This document shows, in pieces, positions 32,040 through 40,303 of a stretch of 64,000 nt of DNA; the stretch's first letter is position 1, and the number at the start of each line of letters is the position of its first letter. The stretch is from JAPPLB01 sp965208945 (GTDB lineage Bacteria > Acidobacteriota > Terriglobia > Bryobacterales > UBA6623), in assembly GCA_965208945.1 (NCBI GenBank), contig OZ242366.1:3100001-3164000 (forward strand), in the 5' to 3' direction. Both the position numbers and the translations under genes were made by a program. The notes beneath the pieces are model-generated. The model worked only from the letters and a program-made list of their open reading frames with translations. It had not been told where the DNA came from and made no database searches.

Positions 32040-32577
32040 ATGAAGCCTGCACGGGTCAAGCCACCCATCAACATCGATGTCGTCAATCAAGTTGACGCCC
32101 GCGTCGGCACGATCGAGAGCGTCAGTGAGGTCGAAGGGTCTAACCTGCATTTCTCACCACCCGACGGCCGAAGCACACGATACGACCGCCAGGACTTCGT
32201 TGCGCTGGCTTGCCGTGCTCAACGTACCTTTCAAGTACGCCTGCGCGCGCCAAGCGGCGCGCGCCTCGTCCTGACGGCCCTCTCACGCACTTCGCCTCGC
32301 CGCGTGGTGAGAAATGCAGGCTAACAAACTCGTTCGACTCAAGGTCGATTTCGGCGACCACAAGCGGACGATATTCGTGGGGATGAAACAGGAGCGCGAG
32401 GATCCGACCGAAATCGAAGGTCGACAGGCGTTGTTCATCGTCAACCTGGAGCCGAGGAAGATGATGGGAGGGGAAATCTCGGAGGGCATGCTATTCGACG
32501 TCGGGTATGAGGACGGCCTTCAACCGGCGTTCCTGACCCCAGAGCACTCGGTCCCGAATGGCGCCCGCGCGGGTTGA
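32040..32577 (+). pseudogene. CsaA-like tRNA-binding-domain protein, split by MITE-A
   Basis: The first part (32040-32143) encodes VNQVDARVGTIESVSEVEGSN; the second (32325-32577) continues KLVRLKVDFGDHKRTIFVG to TPEHSVPNGARAG. Removing MITE-A 32144-32320 and one CTAA copy restores one frame of 119 codons including the stop, with Gly-Ser-Asn-Lys at the joint. The result is a normal-length tRNA-binding OB-fold protein (CsaA/MetRS C-terminal family). As it stands the first frame stops in the MITE right end, and the second can only start from the MITE's own ATG at 32314. That would lack the first strands of the fold. SD-like GGAAGAA precedes the original ATG. Confidence 0.85.
32144..32320 (+). 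repeat. MITE-A copy 4, inside the csaA-like gene
   Basis: 177 bp with perfect ends and CTAA duplicated (32140-32143, 32321-32324). The IS1111 target is altered (TACCTTTCAAGTACGCC), two mismatches from the guides. Confidence 0.95.
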
Positions 32578-32607
32578 GAAATCGGAGAGGGAGAAAGCCA
32601 TACAGCG

Positions 32608-33618
32608 ATGAGCCGTCTTTGGATCCTCCTCTTGTTGGGCTGCGCTCTGCTCCCCGCGCAGAGCAGCCGCTACCTCGCGAACATCCGGCAACTCACCTCC
32701 GGGGGCCAGAACGCAGAGGCCTACTGGTCGCCCGACGGCGAGGAGCTGGTGTTTCAGTCGACGCGAGGCGAGCATCGCTGTGACCAGATCTACGTGATGA
32801 AGAGCGACGGCAGCGACGTCCGGATGGTCTCGACCGGCAAGGGAGCGACGACCTGCGGCTACTTCCTGCCCGGCGGCGATGAGATCCTGTTCGGCTCGAC
32901 CCATGAGGGCGGCGATGCCTGTCCGCCGCGGCCGGACCGCTCGAAAGGCTACGTCTGGGCGGTGTATCCGAGCTACGACATCTTCGTCGTGGGACGGGAC
33001 GGGAAGGGCCTGCGGAAGCTGACGACAGCCGACGGGTACGACACCGAAGGGACCGTCAACTGGAAGACGAAGCGGATCATCTACACCTCGAAGGCCTCGG
33101 GCGACCTGGAGTTGTGGTCGATGTCCCCGGACGGCTCCGGCAAGCGCCAACTCACTCGCAGCCTCGGCTATGACGGCGGTGCTTTCCTCTCACCCGACGG
33201 AAAGAAGATGGTGTGGCGCGCCCATCACCCCAGCGGCGAGGAGGACATCCGGAAGTACAAGGACTTGTTGGCGCAAGACCTGACCGCTCCGATGAGGATG
33301 GAGATCTTCGTGGCGGACTCCGACGGCAGCGGCGCGAAACGGATCTCGGATTTCGGCTGCGCCAGCTTCGCCCCGCAGTTCACCCCGGACGGCAAGCAGA
33401 TCATTTTTTCGTCCAACCGGCACGATTGCGACAGCCGCCATTTCGAGCTCTTCCTGATGGACCTGGACGGCTCGAACCTGCGCCAGGTGACGGACTTCGG
33501 GGGGTTCACCTCATTCCCCGAGTTCTCGCCCGACGGCAGGAAGCTGGTGTTTACGTCCGACTGGAAGGCGACCGGCCGCTACGAGTTCAATATCTTCGTC
33601 GCGGACTGGAAGGAATGA
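32608..33618 (+). CDS. Exported TolB/PD40-type beta-propeller protein
   Basis: 336 residues. A signal peptide (MSRLWILLLLGCALLPAQS) is followed by repeated PD40 blades: EAYWSPDGEELVFQSTRG, IYVMKSDGSDVRMVS, LWSMSPDGSGKRQLTR, APQFTPDGKQIIFSS and PEFSPDGRKLVFTSD. The xxFSPDGxxLVF signature is that of TolB-like WD40 propellers. There is no peptidase domain. It is probably a periplasmic or surface binding protein, transcribed 30 bp after the csaA-like pseudogene, so it may once have shared its transcript. A possible cysteine at position 12 could suggest lipidation but the surrounding motif is weak. Confidence 0.85.
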   Translation: MSRLWILLLLGCALLPAQSSRYLANIRQLTSGGQNAEAYWSPDGEELVFQSTRGEHRCDQIYVMKSDGSDVRMVSTGKGATTCGYFLPGGDEILFGSTHEGGDACPPRPDRSKGYVWAVYPSYDIFVVGRDGKGLRKLTTADGYDTEGTVNWKTKRIIYTSKASGDLELWSMSPDGSGKRQLTRSLGYDGGAFLSPDGKKMVWRAHHPSGEEDIRKYKDLLAQDLTAPMRMEIFVADSDGSGAKRISDFGCASFAPQFTPDGKQIIFSSNRHDCDSRHFELFLMDLDGSNLRQVTDFGGFTSFPEFSPDGRKLVFTSDWKATGRYEFNIFVADWKE

Positions 33619-33692
33619 AAATCCGAATTCCGGGAGAGATCGACACACCCCGAGTGAGCTCCACACGCCGAGCTTGCCAGCCTCATGACTAG

Positions 33693-33869
33693 CCTGCATT
33701 TCTCACCACCCGACGGTCGAAGCACGCGATACGACCGCCATGACTTCGTTGCGCTTGCTTGCCGTGCTCGACGTACGGTTCAAGTACGCCTGCGCGCGCC
33801 AAGCGGCTCGCGCCTCGTCCTGACAGCCCTCTCACGCACTTCGCCTCGCCACGTGGTGAGAAATGCAAG
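33693..33869 (+). repeat. MITE-A copy 5, at the UPF0175-like start codon
   Basis: 177 bp; right end GTGGTGAGAAATGCAAG has one change. CTAG on both sides (33689-33692, 33870-33873). The IS1111 target has one mismatch (TACGGTTCAAGTACGCC). Confidence 0.95.
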
Positions 33870-33995
33870 CTAGGACAATACGAATAAGAATGGACGAAGA
33901 GAACTACGACTTTCTCAAAAAGCTGTCCAACGAAGAGCATGGGGACGTTTCCAAGGCGGTGCGGGAACTCGTCAACAAGGGCCGGCTCTTGCTAG

Positions 33996-34172
33996 CCTGC
34001 ATTTCTCACCACCCGACGGTCGAAGCACGCCATATGGCCGCCAGGACTTCGTTACGCTTGCTTGCCGTGCTCAACGTACTGTTCAAGTACGCCTGCGCGC
34101 GCCAAGCGGCTCGCGCCTCGTCCTGACAGCCCTCTCACGCACTTCGCCTCGCCACGTGGTGAGAAATGCAGG
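33996..34172 (+). repeat. MITE-A copy 6, inside the UPF0175-like gene
   Basis: 177 bp with perfect ends. Flanks are CTAG (33992-33995) and CTAA (34173-34176). Unoccupied perfect IS1111 target at 34077-34093. Confidence 0.95.
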
Positions 34173-34312
34173 CTAACCGTGGAGCGCTACCGGGAAGGAA
34201 AGGCCTCCCTCGGCCTGGCCGCTGAACTTGCGGACCTGACGCTTGGGGAAATGATCAACGTGCTGGCCGAGTATGGAGTAAAGAGCAATCTCGAAACCGA
34301 GGACTATCTAAA

Positions 34313-34572
34313 CAGCCCGTGTCAAAAGTCACGCGGGCGGCGTTACGCGCCCTGAGGCTGATGGCGTAACGCCTAGCCGTTCCAGGAACGTGGCGCCGCG
34401 CTCTCCGCGCAGCCGAGCGGGAGTGGCGCGTAACCCTTTGGGCGACGGACATTTGCGGCCGTCGGCTTTGTCGTTCGTCGGAGGAGATCACCCGGATCGC
34501 CATCCTCCTCACTTCGCGCCGAGCGACCGCAGGAGCCCGCCGCGCCTTCCACGGGACTTTTGACACGGGCTG
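34313..34572 (+). repeat. MITE-C copy 2 (about 260 bp), inside the UPF0175-like gene
   Basis: Inverted ends ACAGCCCGTGTCAAAAGTC (from 34312) and complement (to 34573). It shares its interior with 11913-12170. It lies after the codons for ETEDYL and before KGLENLRKAW. No clear target duplication. Confidence 0.88.
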
Positions 34573-34663
34573 TCAAGGGACTGGAGAATCTGAGGAAAGC
34601 GTGGTGAATCTCCCGACAGTGTCCCGATTCTGCCGGGATCGCAGATTCCTGACGGCCTCCGAA

Positions 34664-36094
34664 TCACTCGGACGCGTCGTCGAGTTTCTCGAAGAATGCT
34701 CGCATAGCGCGGTAGAGCGAGTAGAGGTCCGACTTCGAGGCGACTTCATAGGGTGAGTGCAGGGACAGGATCGGAATACCGATGTCGATGACCTCCATGT
34801 TGTCGTCGGAGAGGAAGTGGCCGAGCGTCGCGCCGCCGCCCGCGCCGACCTTGTAGGACATCACCTGCCAGGGGACCCCCTCGTCATCGAAGATGTTCCG
34901 GAACCGCGCGGTCGTCTCGGCGTTGGGGCTGTTGCCGCGTCCATACGCCTTGAAGTTCACCCCCTGGCCGACCTTCGCCGCGTTCTCCTTTTCCAGAGCC
35001 GAAACCGACAGCGGATTCACACCCGGATTGGGGTCGCCGGAAAGCACGATGGTCTTGCCGCGCGCCCGGCGCGTCATCACATCGCGGTAGCTGTCGCCCT
35101 CCTGGCGGTAGATCAGGTCGGCGAGCAGGTCGTTCAGAGCGCTGGAGCGGGCTCCGGTGTTGTTGTTGCTGCCGCTTTCCTCGTTGTCGGCCAGAAACAC
35201 CAGGCTGGTGTAACGCGGCGGCGCCGAGTCGATCAGCGCCAGCAAGGCCGCGTAGGCGCTCGAACGGTCATCCTGGCCGTAGGCTGCCACCAGCTCGCCG
35301 TCGAAACCGACGTCGCGCGGGGCGAGCGCCGGGACGAAGTTCAACTCGGCGCTGACGAGATCTTCTTCCTCGATCCCGTAGACTTTCTTGAGGTGAGCCT
35401 TGGCATTGTCGGCGACATTCGACGATGCCTCGTCTTGCCGCGAATAGGCGAGCGCGTCCAGCTCTTCTCCCCTCACGACCTCCCGGCTTCTCCGGCTTCG
35501 CTGGGACACGTCTACGTGGGGCGCCAGGTCGGCAATCACGAACACCGGATCGGCGGGACGCAAACCGATCGAGATCGGCACCATCTCGCCGTCTTTCTTG
35601 AAAACGCGTCCCACGAGCGCCAAGGGCAGATTCACCCACTGGTAGTTCTTGATGCCTCCGTGCGGCATCGTTTGCAACTGCACGAACGCGCCAGACGCCT
35701 TGATCGGCCGTGCTTTCAGGTCGAGGTGTGGAGAATCGATGTGAGCCGCGGCGACGCGGAACCCTTCACGGAAAGGCTGCTGCCCCACGACGAACAGGAA
35801 CAGCGCCCGGTCGCGGTTGTTGCGGTAGAACTTCGCGCCGGTCCGCAGCTCCGCGCCGCCGGTGAGCTCGCGAAAACCATTCCGCTCCGCCAGCCGGATC
35901 GATTCCTCGACGAATGTGACCTCGGTCCGGGCCGCCGAGAGGAAGTCCTTGTAGCCGGCGGCGTAGGAGTGTGCTTCCGGCGATGCCGCCTGCGGCCACG
36001 CGGGAGAGGCAACGATTCCCGAGAGCAGGCAACACAAACCGGTCAGCGCCGGGAAGCGGCTGCGGCGAAACAACGTCCGACGGCTCCGGAGCAT
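34664..36094 (-). CDS. Exported M18-family aminopeptidase
   Basis: 476 residues from ATG 36094. M18 landmarks include AAHIDSPHLDLKARP (first metal histidine and aspartate), YGQDDRSSAYAAL (bridging aspartate), LADNEESGSNNN (catalytic and metal acids) and SLHSPYEVASKSDL near the end (last metal histidine). M18 enzymes remove N-terminal acidic residues and are usually cytosolic. This one begins with a clear signal peptide (RFPALTGLCCLLSGIVASPAWPQ), so it is probably periplasmic or secreted. A further in-frame extension to 36205 runs through MITE sequence and is rejected. Confidence 0.9.
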   Translation of the reverse strand: MLRSRRTLFRRSRFPALTGLCCLLSGIVASPAWPQAASPEAHSYAAGYKDFLSAARTEVTFVEESIRLAERNGFRELTGGAELRTGAKFYRNNRDRALFLFVVGQQPFREGFRVAAAHIDSPHLDLKARPIKASGAFVQLQTMPHGGIKNYQWVNLPLALVGRVFKKDGEMVPISIGLRPADPVFVIADLAPHVDVSQRSRRSREVVRGEELDALAYSRQDEASSNVADNAKAHLKKVYGIEEEDLVSAELNFVPALAPRDVGFDGELVAAYGQDDRSSAYAALLALIDSAPPRYTSLVFLADNEESGSNNNTGARSSALNDLLADLIYRQEGDSYRDVMTRRARGKTIVLSGDPNPGVNPLSVSALEKENAAKVGQGVNFKAYGRGNSPNAETTARFRNIFDDEGVPWQVMSYKVGAGGGATLGHFLSDDNMEVIDIGIPILSLHSPYEVASKSDLYSLYRAMRAFFEKLDDASE

Positions 36095-36172
36095 GCCAGA
36101 AGAATAGCAGGTGCGGGCCGGCATTCCCGGCTCACCCGGATGATGGCCCCGTTGGGCGGCCCCGCGTTCTAG

Positions 36173-36372
36173 CCTGCATTTCTCACCACCCGACGGTCGA
36201 AGCACGTGATAAAAGGCCGTGATTCGTGTTTCGTGTCTCGTGATTCGTGAAAAACCTTAAAGGCCGTGTTGTGCGAGCCAAGCGGCTCGCGCCTTTTTCC
36301 TCCGCCCGGCTTGCGCCTAGTCCTGACGGTCCTCTCACGCATTTCGCCTCGCCACGTGGTGAGAAATGCAGG
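36173..36372 (+). repeat. MITE-B copy 5 (200 bp, intact ends)
   Basis: Perfect 17-bp inverted ends with CTAG on both sides (36169-36172, 36373-36376). The core has ATTCGTG/TTTCGTG runs and a second GGCTTGCGCC block, making it longer than the others. It lies between the divergent M18 and MFS genes. Confidence 0.93.
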
Positions 36373-36458
36373 CTAGTTCCGCGGCTTCGACAGCGGCCGG
36401 CTCGATCCGCCATGTCCGCCCGCCACGCCGCGGCATGTTCTGACATAATCGCAGGTCC

Positions 36459-37703
36459 ATGAAAGCTTCTCGAATGCGTTGGGCCGTGCTGACAGCCCTG
36501 TTCCTGTTCTCTCTCATGACGTACCTCGACCGCGTCGTGATCGGAAACGTGAAGACTCCCATGGCCGAGGAACTGGGGCTGTCGAACACCGAGATGGGCT
36601 TCGTTTTCAGCATCTTCATCCTGACGTACGGTCTCTTCGAGATCCCGATGGGGTGGCTCGGGGACCGCTTCGGGCCTCGCCGCGTGCTGACCCATCTCGT
36701 CGTGTGGTGGTCGGTGCTGACCGCTCTCACCGGTGTCGTCAGCCGCTATTTCTGGCTGCTGGCGGTGCGGGGCGTCTTCGGGGCGCTGCAGGCGGGGGCC
36801 TATCCCAACGCGACTTGCGTCATCCGCCGCTGGTTCCCCACCGACGAGAGAGGGCGCGCGCAGGGAGTCGTCTGGATGGCCGCGAGCCTGGGCGGCGCCC
36901 TGACGCCGTTTATCGTCCAACCGATGCTGAAGCACTACGACTGGCGGGCGGTCTTCTACATCTTCAGCGTGATCGGCGTGATTTGGGCGGTTGCCTGGTA
37001 TGGCTGGTTCCGCGACAACCCGACCGACAAGAAAGGCGTCAATGCGGCGGAGCTCGCGCGGATCGGACCGCCGGCCGGCGCCGCTCCGCACGGCAACCTG
37101 CTGCCGTTGTTCTACAGCCCGAACATGTGGGCGATCATCGCCATGTACCACATCACCGTCTACGGCTCGTACTGGTACATCTTCTGGCTGCCCAGCTACC
37201 TAGTGGAGTCGAAGGGACTCGAGGACTTCGCGCCCTACGTGGCCATGCCGTTTCTCATGAGCGCGGTGTGCAACTACGCCGGCGGGTACACGGTCGACCT
37301 GCTCGTGAAAAAGATCGGGCTGACCTGGGCGCGCCGCTCCATCGGCCTCAGCTCGGGGATCGTGAGCGCGGCCTGCATCCTCATTGCGCTCTCCGTCGAG
37401 GACGTGATGAGCGCGATGGTCTTGCTGACCCTCGGCTACGCCGCCATTCAGTTCGCCCTGCCGAACTCCTGGGCGGTGTGCCTGGATGTGGGCCGGGATT
37501 ACGTGGGCTCCGTCAGCGGGTTGATGAACATGGCCGGACAGATCGGCGGAGCCATTGCGTCCGCCGCCATCGGCTGGGCGATCGACGCATGGGGTTGGGA
37601 CGTGCCCCTGTACGGCGTGGCCGCCGTGTACCTGATCGGTTCGCTGTTCTGGCTGGGCATCGATCCGCGCAAGCCCGTGATGCCTGAGGGCGCGGGAAGC
37701 TGA
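36459..37703 (+). CDS. MFS transporter, ACS (sugar-acid:cation symporter) type
   Basis: 414 residues with 12 predicted membrane helices. The MFS motif GWLGDRFGPRRVLT follows TM2 and YLDRVVIGN lies in TM1, as in ExuT/GudP/DgoT-type transporters. These usually import hexuronates, aldarates or other organic anions with protons or Na+. It heads the right-hand catabolic region, with creatininase and sialidase-like genes downstream on the other strand. The second copy of this class at 38919-40223 is related but clearly distinct. Substrate not determinable from sequence. Confidence 0.88.
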   Translation: MKASRMRWAVLTALFLFSLMTYLDRVVIGNVKTPMAEELGLSNTEMGFVFSIFILTYGLFEIPMGWLGDRFGPRRVLTHLVVWWSVLTALTGVVSRYFWLLAVRGVFGALQAGAYPNATCVIRRWFPTDERGRAQGVVWMAASLGGALTPFIVQPMLKHYDWRAVFYIFSVIGVIWAVAWYGWFRDNPTDKKGVNAAELARIGPPAGAAPHGNLLPLFYSPNMWAIIAMYHITVYGSYWYIFWLPSYLVESKGLEDFAPYVAMPFLMSAVCNYAGGYTVDLLVKKIGLTWARRSIGLSSGIVSAACILIALSVEDVMSAMVLLTLGYAAIQFALPNSWAVCLDVGRDYVGSVSGLMNMAGQIGGAIASAAIGWAIDAWGWDVPLYGVAAVYLIGSLFWLGIDPRKPVMPEGAGS

Positions 37704-37835
37704 CCTGCTTCAACCAAGGGCGCCCAACGCCGTGCGGATCGCGGTCCCGGAAGCGGGGGATCGGATTCCGGTCCGACGCGGCCATGTTAGGATCGGGAAC
37801 GGTCATCTCCCCTGATGGGGTAGCCAGAGCTTTCC

Positions 37836-37994
37836 ATGAACCGCTTGTCTCTGCTGGTTGAGTTCGCCGTCTTCCTGAAGGAAAACAAGAAGCTCTGGCT
37901 GCTGCCGATCGTAGTGGTGCTGGTGCTCCTGGGCGCGCTGCTGGTCTACGTGCAGGGCTCGGCCCTCGCTCCCTTCATCTACACCACTTTTTAG
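37836..37994 (+). CDS. DUF5989 small membrane protein
   Basis: 52 residues: MNRLSLLVEFAVFLKENKKLW, one transmembrane helix, then LLVYVQGSALAPFIYTTF. The EFxxFLxxNKK start and QGSALAPFIYT ending are the DUF5989 signature. In other genomes these short proteins lie near carbamoyltransferase/SxtJ-type genes; none is seen here. It may be cotranscribed with the MFS gene 132 bp upstream. Function unknown. Confidence 0.75.
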   Translation: MNRLSLLVEFAVFLKENKKLWLLPIVVVLVLLGALLVYVQGSALAPFIYTTF

Positions 37995-38012
37995 GGTTGA
38001 AACTGGCGGACC

Positions 38013-38873
38013 CTAGTCCGGCTTGCCCGTTTCCTTCAGCGACTGGTAGTGCTTGTCCCAGGGTTCCTTGTGGTAGTCGGTCCGCTCGCCGCGGGGCCGG
38101 TTCTTGAACTCCCGCACCAGCTTCAGGAAGTGGTTCACCGCGGCTTCGAAGAACTTCTCGCCCTTTTCCGCCGTTGCAATCGTGGCGTCGCCGTAGACGC
38201 CGCTCTTGGAGAACCGCGTCCACTCGTCCATGCAGCGCACCGGCGAGCCGCTGAGCAGATCCATCCAGATGAAGTCGGAAGCGGGCATGTTGATGTCTTT
38301 GACGGCCTTGTCCATCTGCACGCGCTCCGGCGCCAGGTGCAGGTAGACGGACGTCTCCAATTCGCCGGCGTGCGCCATGCCCTGCTTGTCGGACTCGCGG
38401 TGCTCGTTGATCTCGGGAATGTTCAGCGACGGCCAGATGAACGTCGCGCACAAGGCGTCCGATTCGAGGATGGTGCGTCGCGCCGCCAATTCCAGAATCG
38501 GCATGTTCGAGCCGTGACCGTCCGCGATCAGGATGCGCTGGAACCCATGGTGCGCAACGCTCAGGGTCACGTCGAGAACGAAGTTCAACAGGTGCTCCTG
38601 CTTGATGTCGATCGTGCCGGGGAAGTCCATGTGGTGCGTCTCGAAGCCGTAGGGAATGAGCGGCATCAGCAGAATGTCACCCTCGGCCCGCTTCGCCGCC
38701 TCCTCGGAGATCGAGCCGATCAGGAAGTTGTCGACGTCGAGCGGCATGTGGTAGCCGTGATCCTCGACGGACCCGATCGGCAGCACGACGACCGGCTGTT
38801 CGGCGACCCGCTCTTTCAGTTCAGGCCAGGTGTGGTGGTGGTAGAGGTAGGACTTCTTCTGTTGATCAGGCAT
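38013..38873 (-). CDS. Creatininase-family amidohydrolase
   Basis: 286 residues. Conserved metal-site segments of the family are visible: LPIGSVEDHGYHMPLDVDN (Glu, His, Asp), ADGHGSNMP (His) and HAGELETSVYL (Glu). The family cleaves cyclic or linear amide bonds (creatinine, mycofactocin precursor, FAPy intermediates). Substrate unknown. It is 45 bp downstream of the MFS gene at 38919-40223 on the same strand, so the two likely form a transport-hydrolysis operon. No signal peptide, hence cytoplasmic. Confidence 0.9.
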   Translation of the reverse strand: MPDQQKKSYLYHHHTWPELKERVAEQPVVVLPIGSVEDHGYHMPLDVDNFLIGSISEEAAKRAEGDILLMPLIPYGFETHHMDFPGTIDIKQEHLLNFVLDVTLSVAHHGFQRILIADGHGSNMPILELAARRTILESDALCATFIWPSLNIPEINEHRESDKQGMAHAGELETSVYLHLAPERVQMDKAVKDINMPASDFIWMDLLSGSPVRCMDEWTRFSKSGVYGDATIATAEKGEKFFEAAVNHFLKLVREFKNRPRGERTDYHKEPWDKHYQSLKETGKPD

Positions 38874-38918
38874 GGGTAGTCTCGATAGGGAGTGAGCAGA
38901 GAGCTGATGCGCTCGCCT

Positions 38919-40223
38919 CTACGACGCGGGTTCTTCCTCTTCCGGCACCTTGATGCTGCTGCTCGGGTCGAGGATCATCCACATCACCGAGGCGATGAAA
39001 TAGATCACGATACACGAAGAGAACATCACCGTGAAAGAGCCGTAGGTTTGGCGCAGCCAGGCGGCAATGACCGGCGAGACCATCGCCGACATGCTCGACG
39101 CCGTGTTCATGAATCCCGTGGCCGTACCGCCGAGCCGGCCGCCTACGTCCACGCAGGTTGCCCAGGCTACGGGCAGGGCGAGGTCTTGGACACCTTGCGC
39201 GAACGAAAGCCATAAGACCGCGCTGAAGGGATCGCGCGCTTGCGCCGCCACCCCAAATCCCACGGCGGCCAGCCCGTACCCTCCGACCCCTACGATGCGG
39301 CGGCCCCATTTGAGGCTACCCAGTCGGCGGATCAGCCAGTCCGAGAAGGTCCCGCCCGCCAGGCAAGCCAGTGCGCCGATGCCCATCGGCAGCCCCGCCA
39401 ACCACCCGGAGCGCTCGAGCGTCAGCCCGTGCTCCTCCATCAGGTAGGTGGGCATCCAGGTCACGAAGAAGAAGGAGCCATAGGCCGAGCAGAAGTACAT
39501 CACGAACAGGGCCCACAAAGTGCCGCTCCGGAACACTCTCGTCCAGGGCACTTTCGCCAGGGGCTTGCTTTGCACGGTCCCTTGCTGGATGTAGGCCAGC
39601 TCCGCCGTATTCACGCTCGGGTGGTCCGCGGGGTTGTCGCGGTACCAGCGCCAGAAGAAGAAGCACCAGATCACGCCGACGCTCCCGAAGACGTAAAAGG
39701 TCTCGCGCCAGCCGATCGAAACGATGAACCAGGCGGCAATGGGCGGCGCCAGGGCGGCGCCCCCTCGCGCCCCCATCCACATGTACCCGTTCACGCGCCC
39801 GCGGTCGGCCTGTGGAAACCAGCGGGCCAGCGCCCGCGCCAGAGTCGGGAACGCGCCGGCTTCCGCCGCTCCGAACGCAAACCGGGTTACCAGAAGCAGG
39901 ATGTAGTTGCTCACCATGCCCGTCAACGCGGTGAAGAGCGACCAGCTTGCGACGATGCGGGTCAACAGCTTTCGCTGTCCGTACTTGTCGCCCAGCCAAC
40001 CCATCGGGATCTCGAAGATGCCGTAGGCAGCCGCGAAGGCGGCAAAAACCCAGCCCATCTCCATTTGCGACAGGCCCAGCTCGCCCCGCATGTCGGGCGC
40101 CGCGGCCGAGATGCAAACCCGGTCGAGATAGGTGATGAACGAAACCAGGAAACCCAGGAAGAGGAAGGTGTGGCGGGCGCGAGTCGGCTGCGCCGTGCTG
40201 GTGGTGCTGTCGGGAGAGGTCAA
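38919..40223 (-). CDS. MFS transporter, ACS type (second copy)
   Basis: 434 residues, 12 predicted helices. TM1 has SFITYLDRVCISAAAPD and loop 2-3 GWLGDKYGQRKLLT. It has the same class and general length as 36459-37703 but diverged throughout. It lies upstream of the creatininase gene with a short gap. Between it and the sialidase-like gene (40304-41437) there are 80 bp, all on the minus strand, so the three may be one transcription unit. Confidence 0.88.
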   Translation of the reverse strand: MTSPDSTTSTAQPTRARHTFLFLGFLVSFITYLDRVCISAAAPDMRGELGLSQMEMGWVFAAFAAAYGIFEIPMGWLGDKYGQRKLLTRIVASWSLFTALTGMVSNYILLLVTRFAFGAAEAGAFPTLARALARWFPQADRGRVNGYMWMGARGGAALAPPIAAWFIVSIGWRETFYVFGSVGVIWCFFFWRWYRDNPADHPSVNTAELAYIQQGTVQSKPLAKVPWTRVFRSGTLWALFVMYFCSAYGSFFFVTWMPTYLMEEHGLTLERSGWLAGLPMGIGALACLAGGTFSDWLIRRLGSLKWGRRIVGVGGYGLAAVGFGVAAQARDPFSAVLWLSFAQGVQDLALPVAWATCVDVGGRLGGTATGFMNTASSMSAMVSPVIAAWLRQTYGSFTVMFSSCIVIYFIASVMWMILDPSSSIKVPEEEEPAS

Positions 40224-40303
40224 GGCAGGGAAGCGCCACTAAGAGCGCGTTACAGTGTAGCAACCCCGCAGCCGGCCGGAAGGGCGGACCGGCCGGCTTC
40301 GAC

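Larger units (their letters stand above)
33685..34607 (+). pseudogene. UPF0175-like RHH antitoxin gene interrupted by three insertions
   Basis: The gene can be reassembled. ATG 33685 with M-T is cut by MITE-A (33693-33869), then RTIRIRMDEENYDFLKKLS and SKAVRELVNKGRLLL. A second MITE-A (33996-34172) follows, then TVERYREGKASLGLAAELAD and EMINVLAEYGVKSNLETEDYL. MITE-C (34313-34572) comes next, then KGLENLRKAW and TGA at 34605-34607. Removing each MITE-A with one CTAG/CTAR copy restores the frame. The RHH start plus YREGKASLGLAAELADL matches UPF0175-type antitoxin-like proteins. The first MITE resupplies an in-frame start (ATG 33863, M-Q-A-R-T-I), but the second ends the protein early. Confidence 0.85.

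Noticed and set aside
31957..32043. 28-codon frame with GGGAG upstream overlapping the csaA-like start
   Set aside because: Too short to support as a gene; noted only as a possible leader peptide.
32144..32320. The element inside the csaA-like gene as a self-splicing intron or intein
   Set aside because: It has inverted ends and a 4-bp duplication, no intron domains, the same element occurs between genes, and the in-frame reading ends in a stop.
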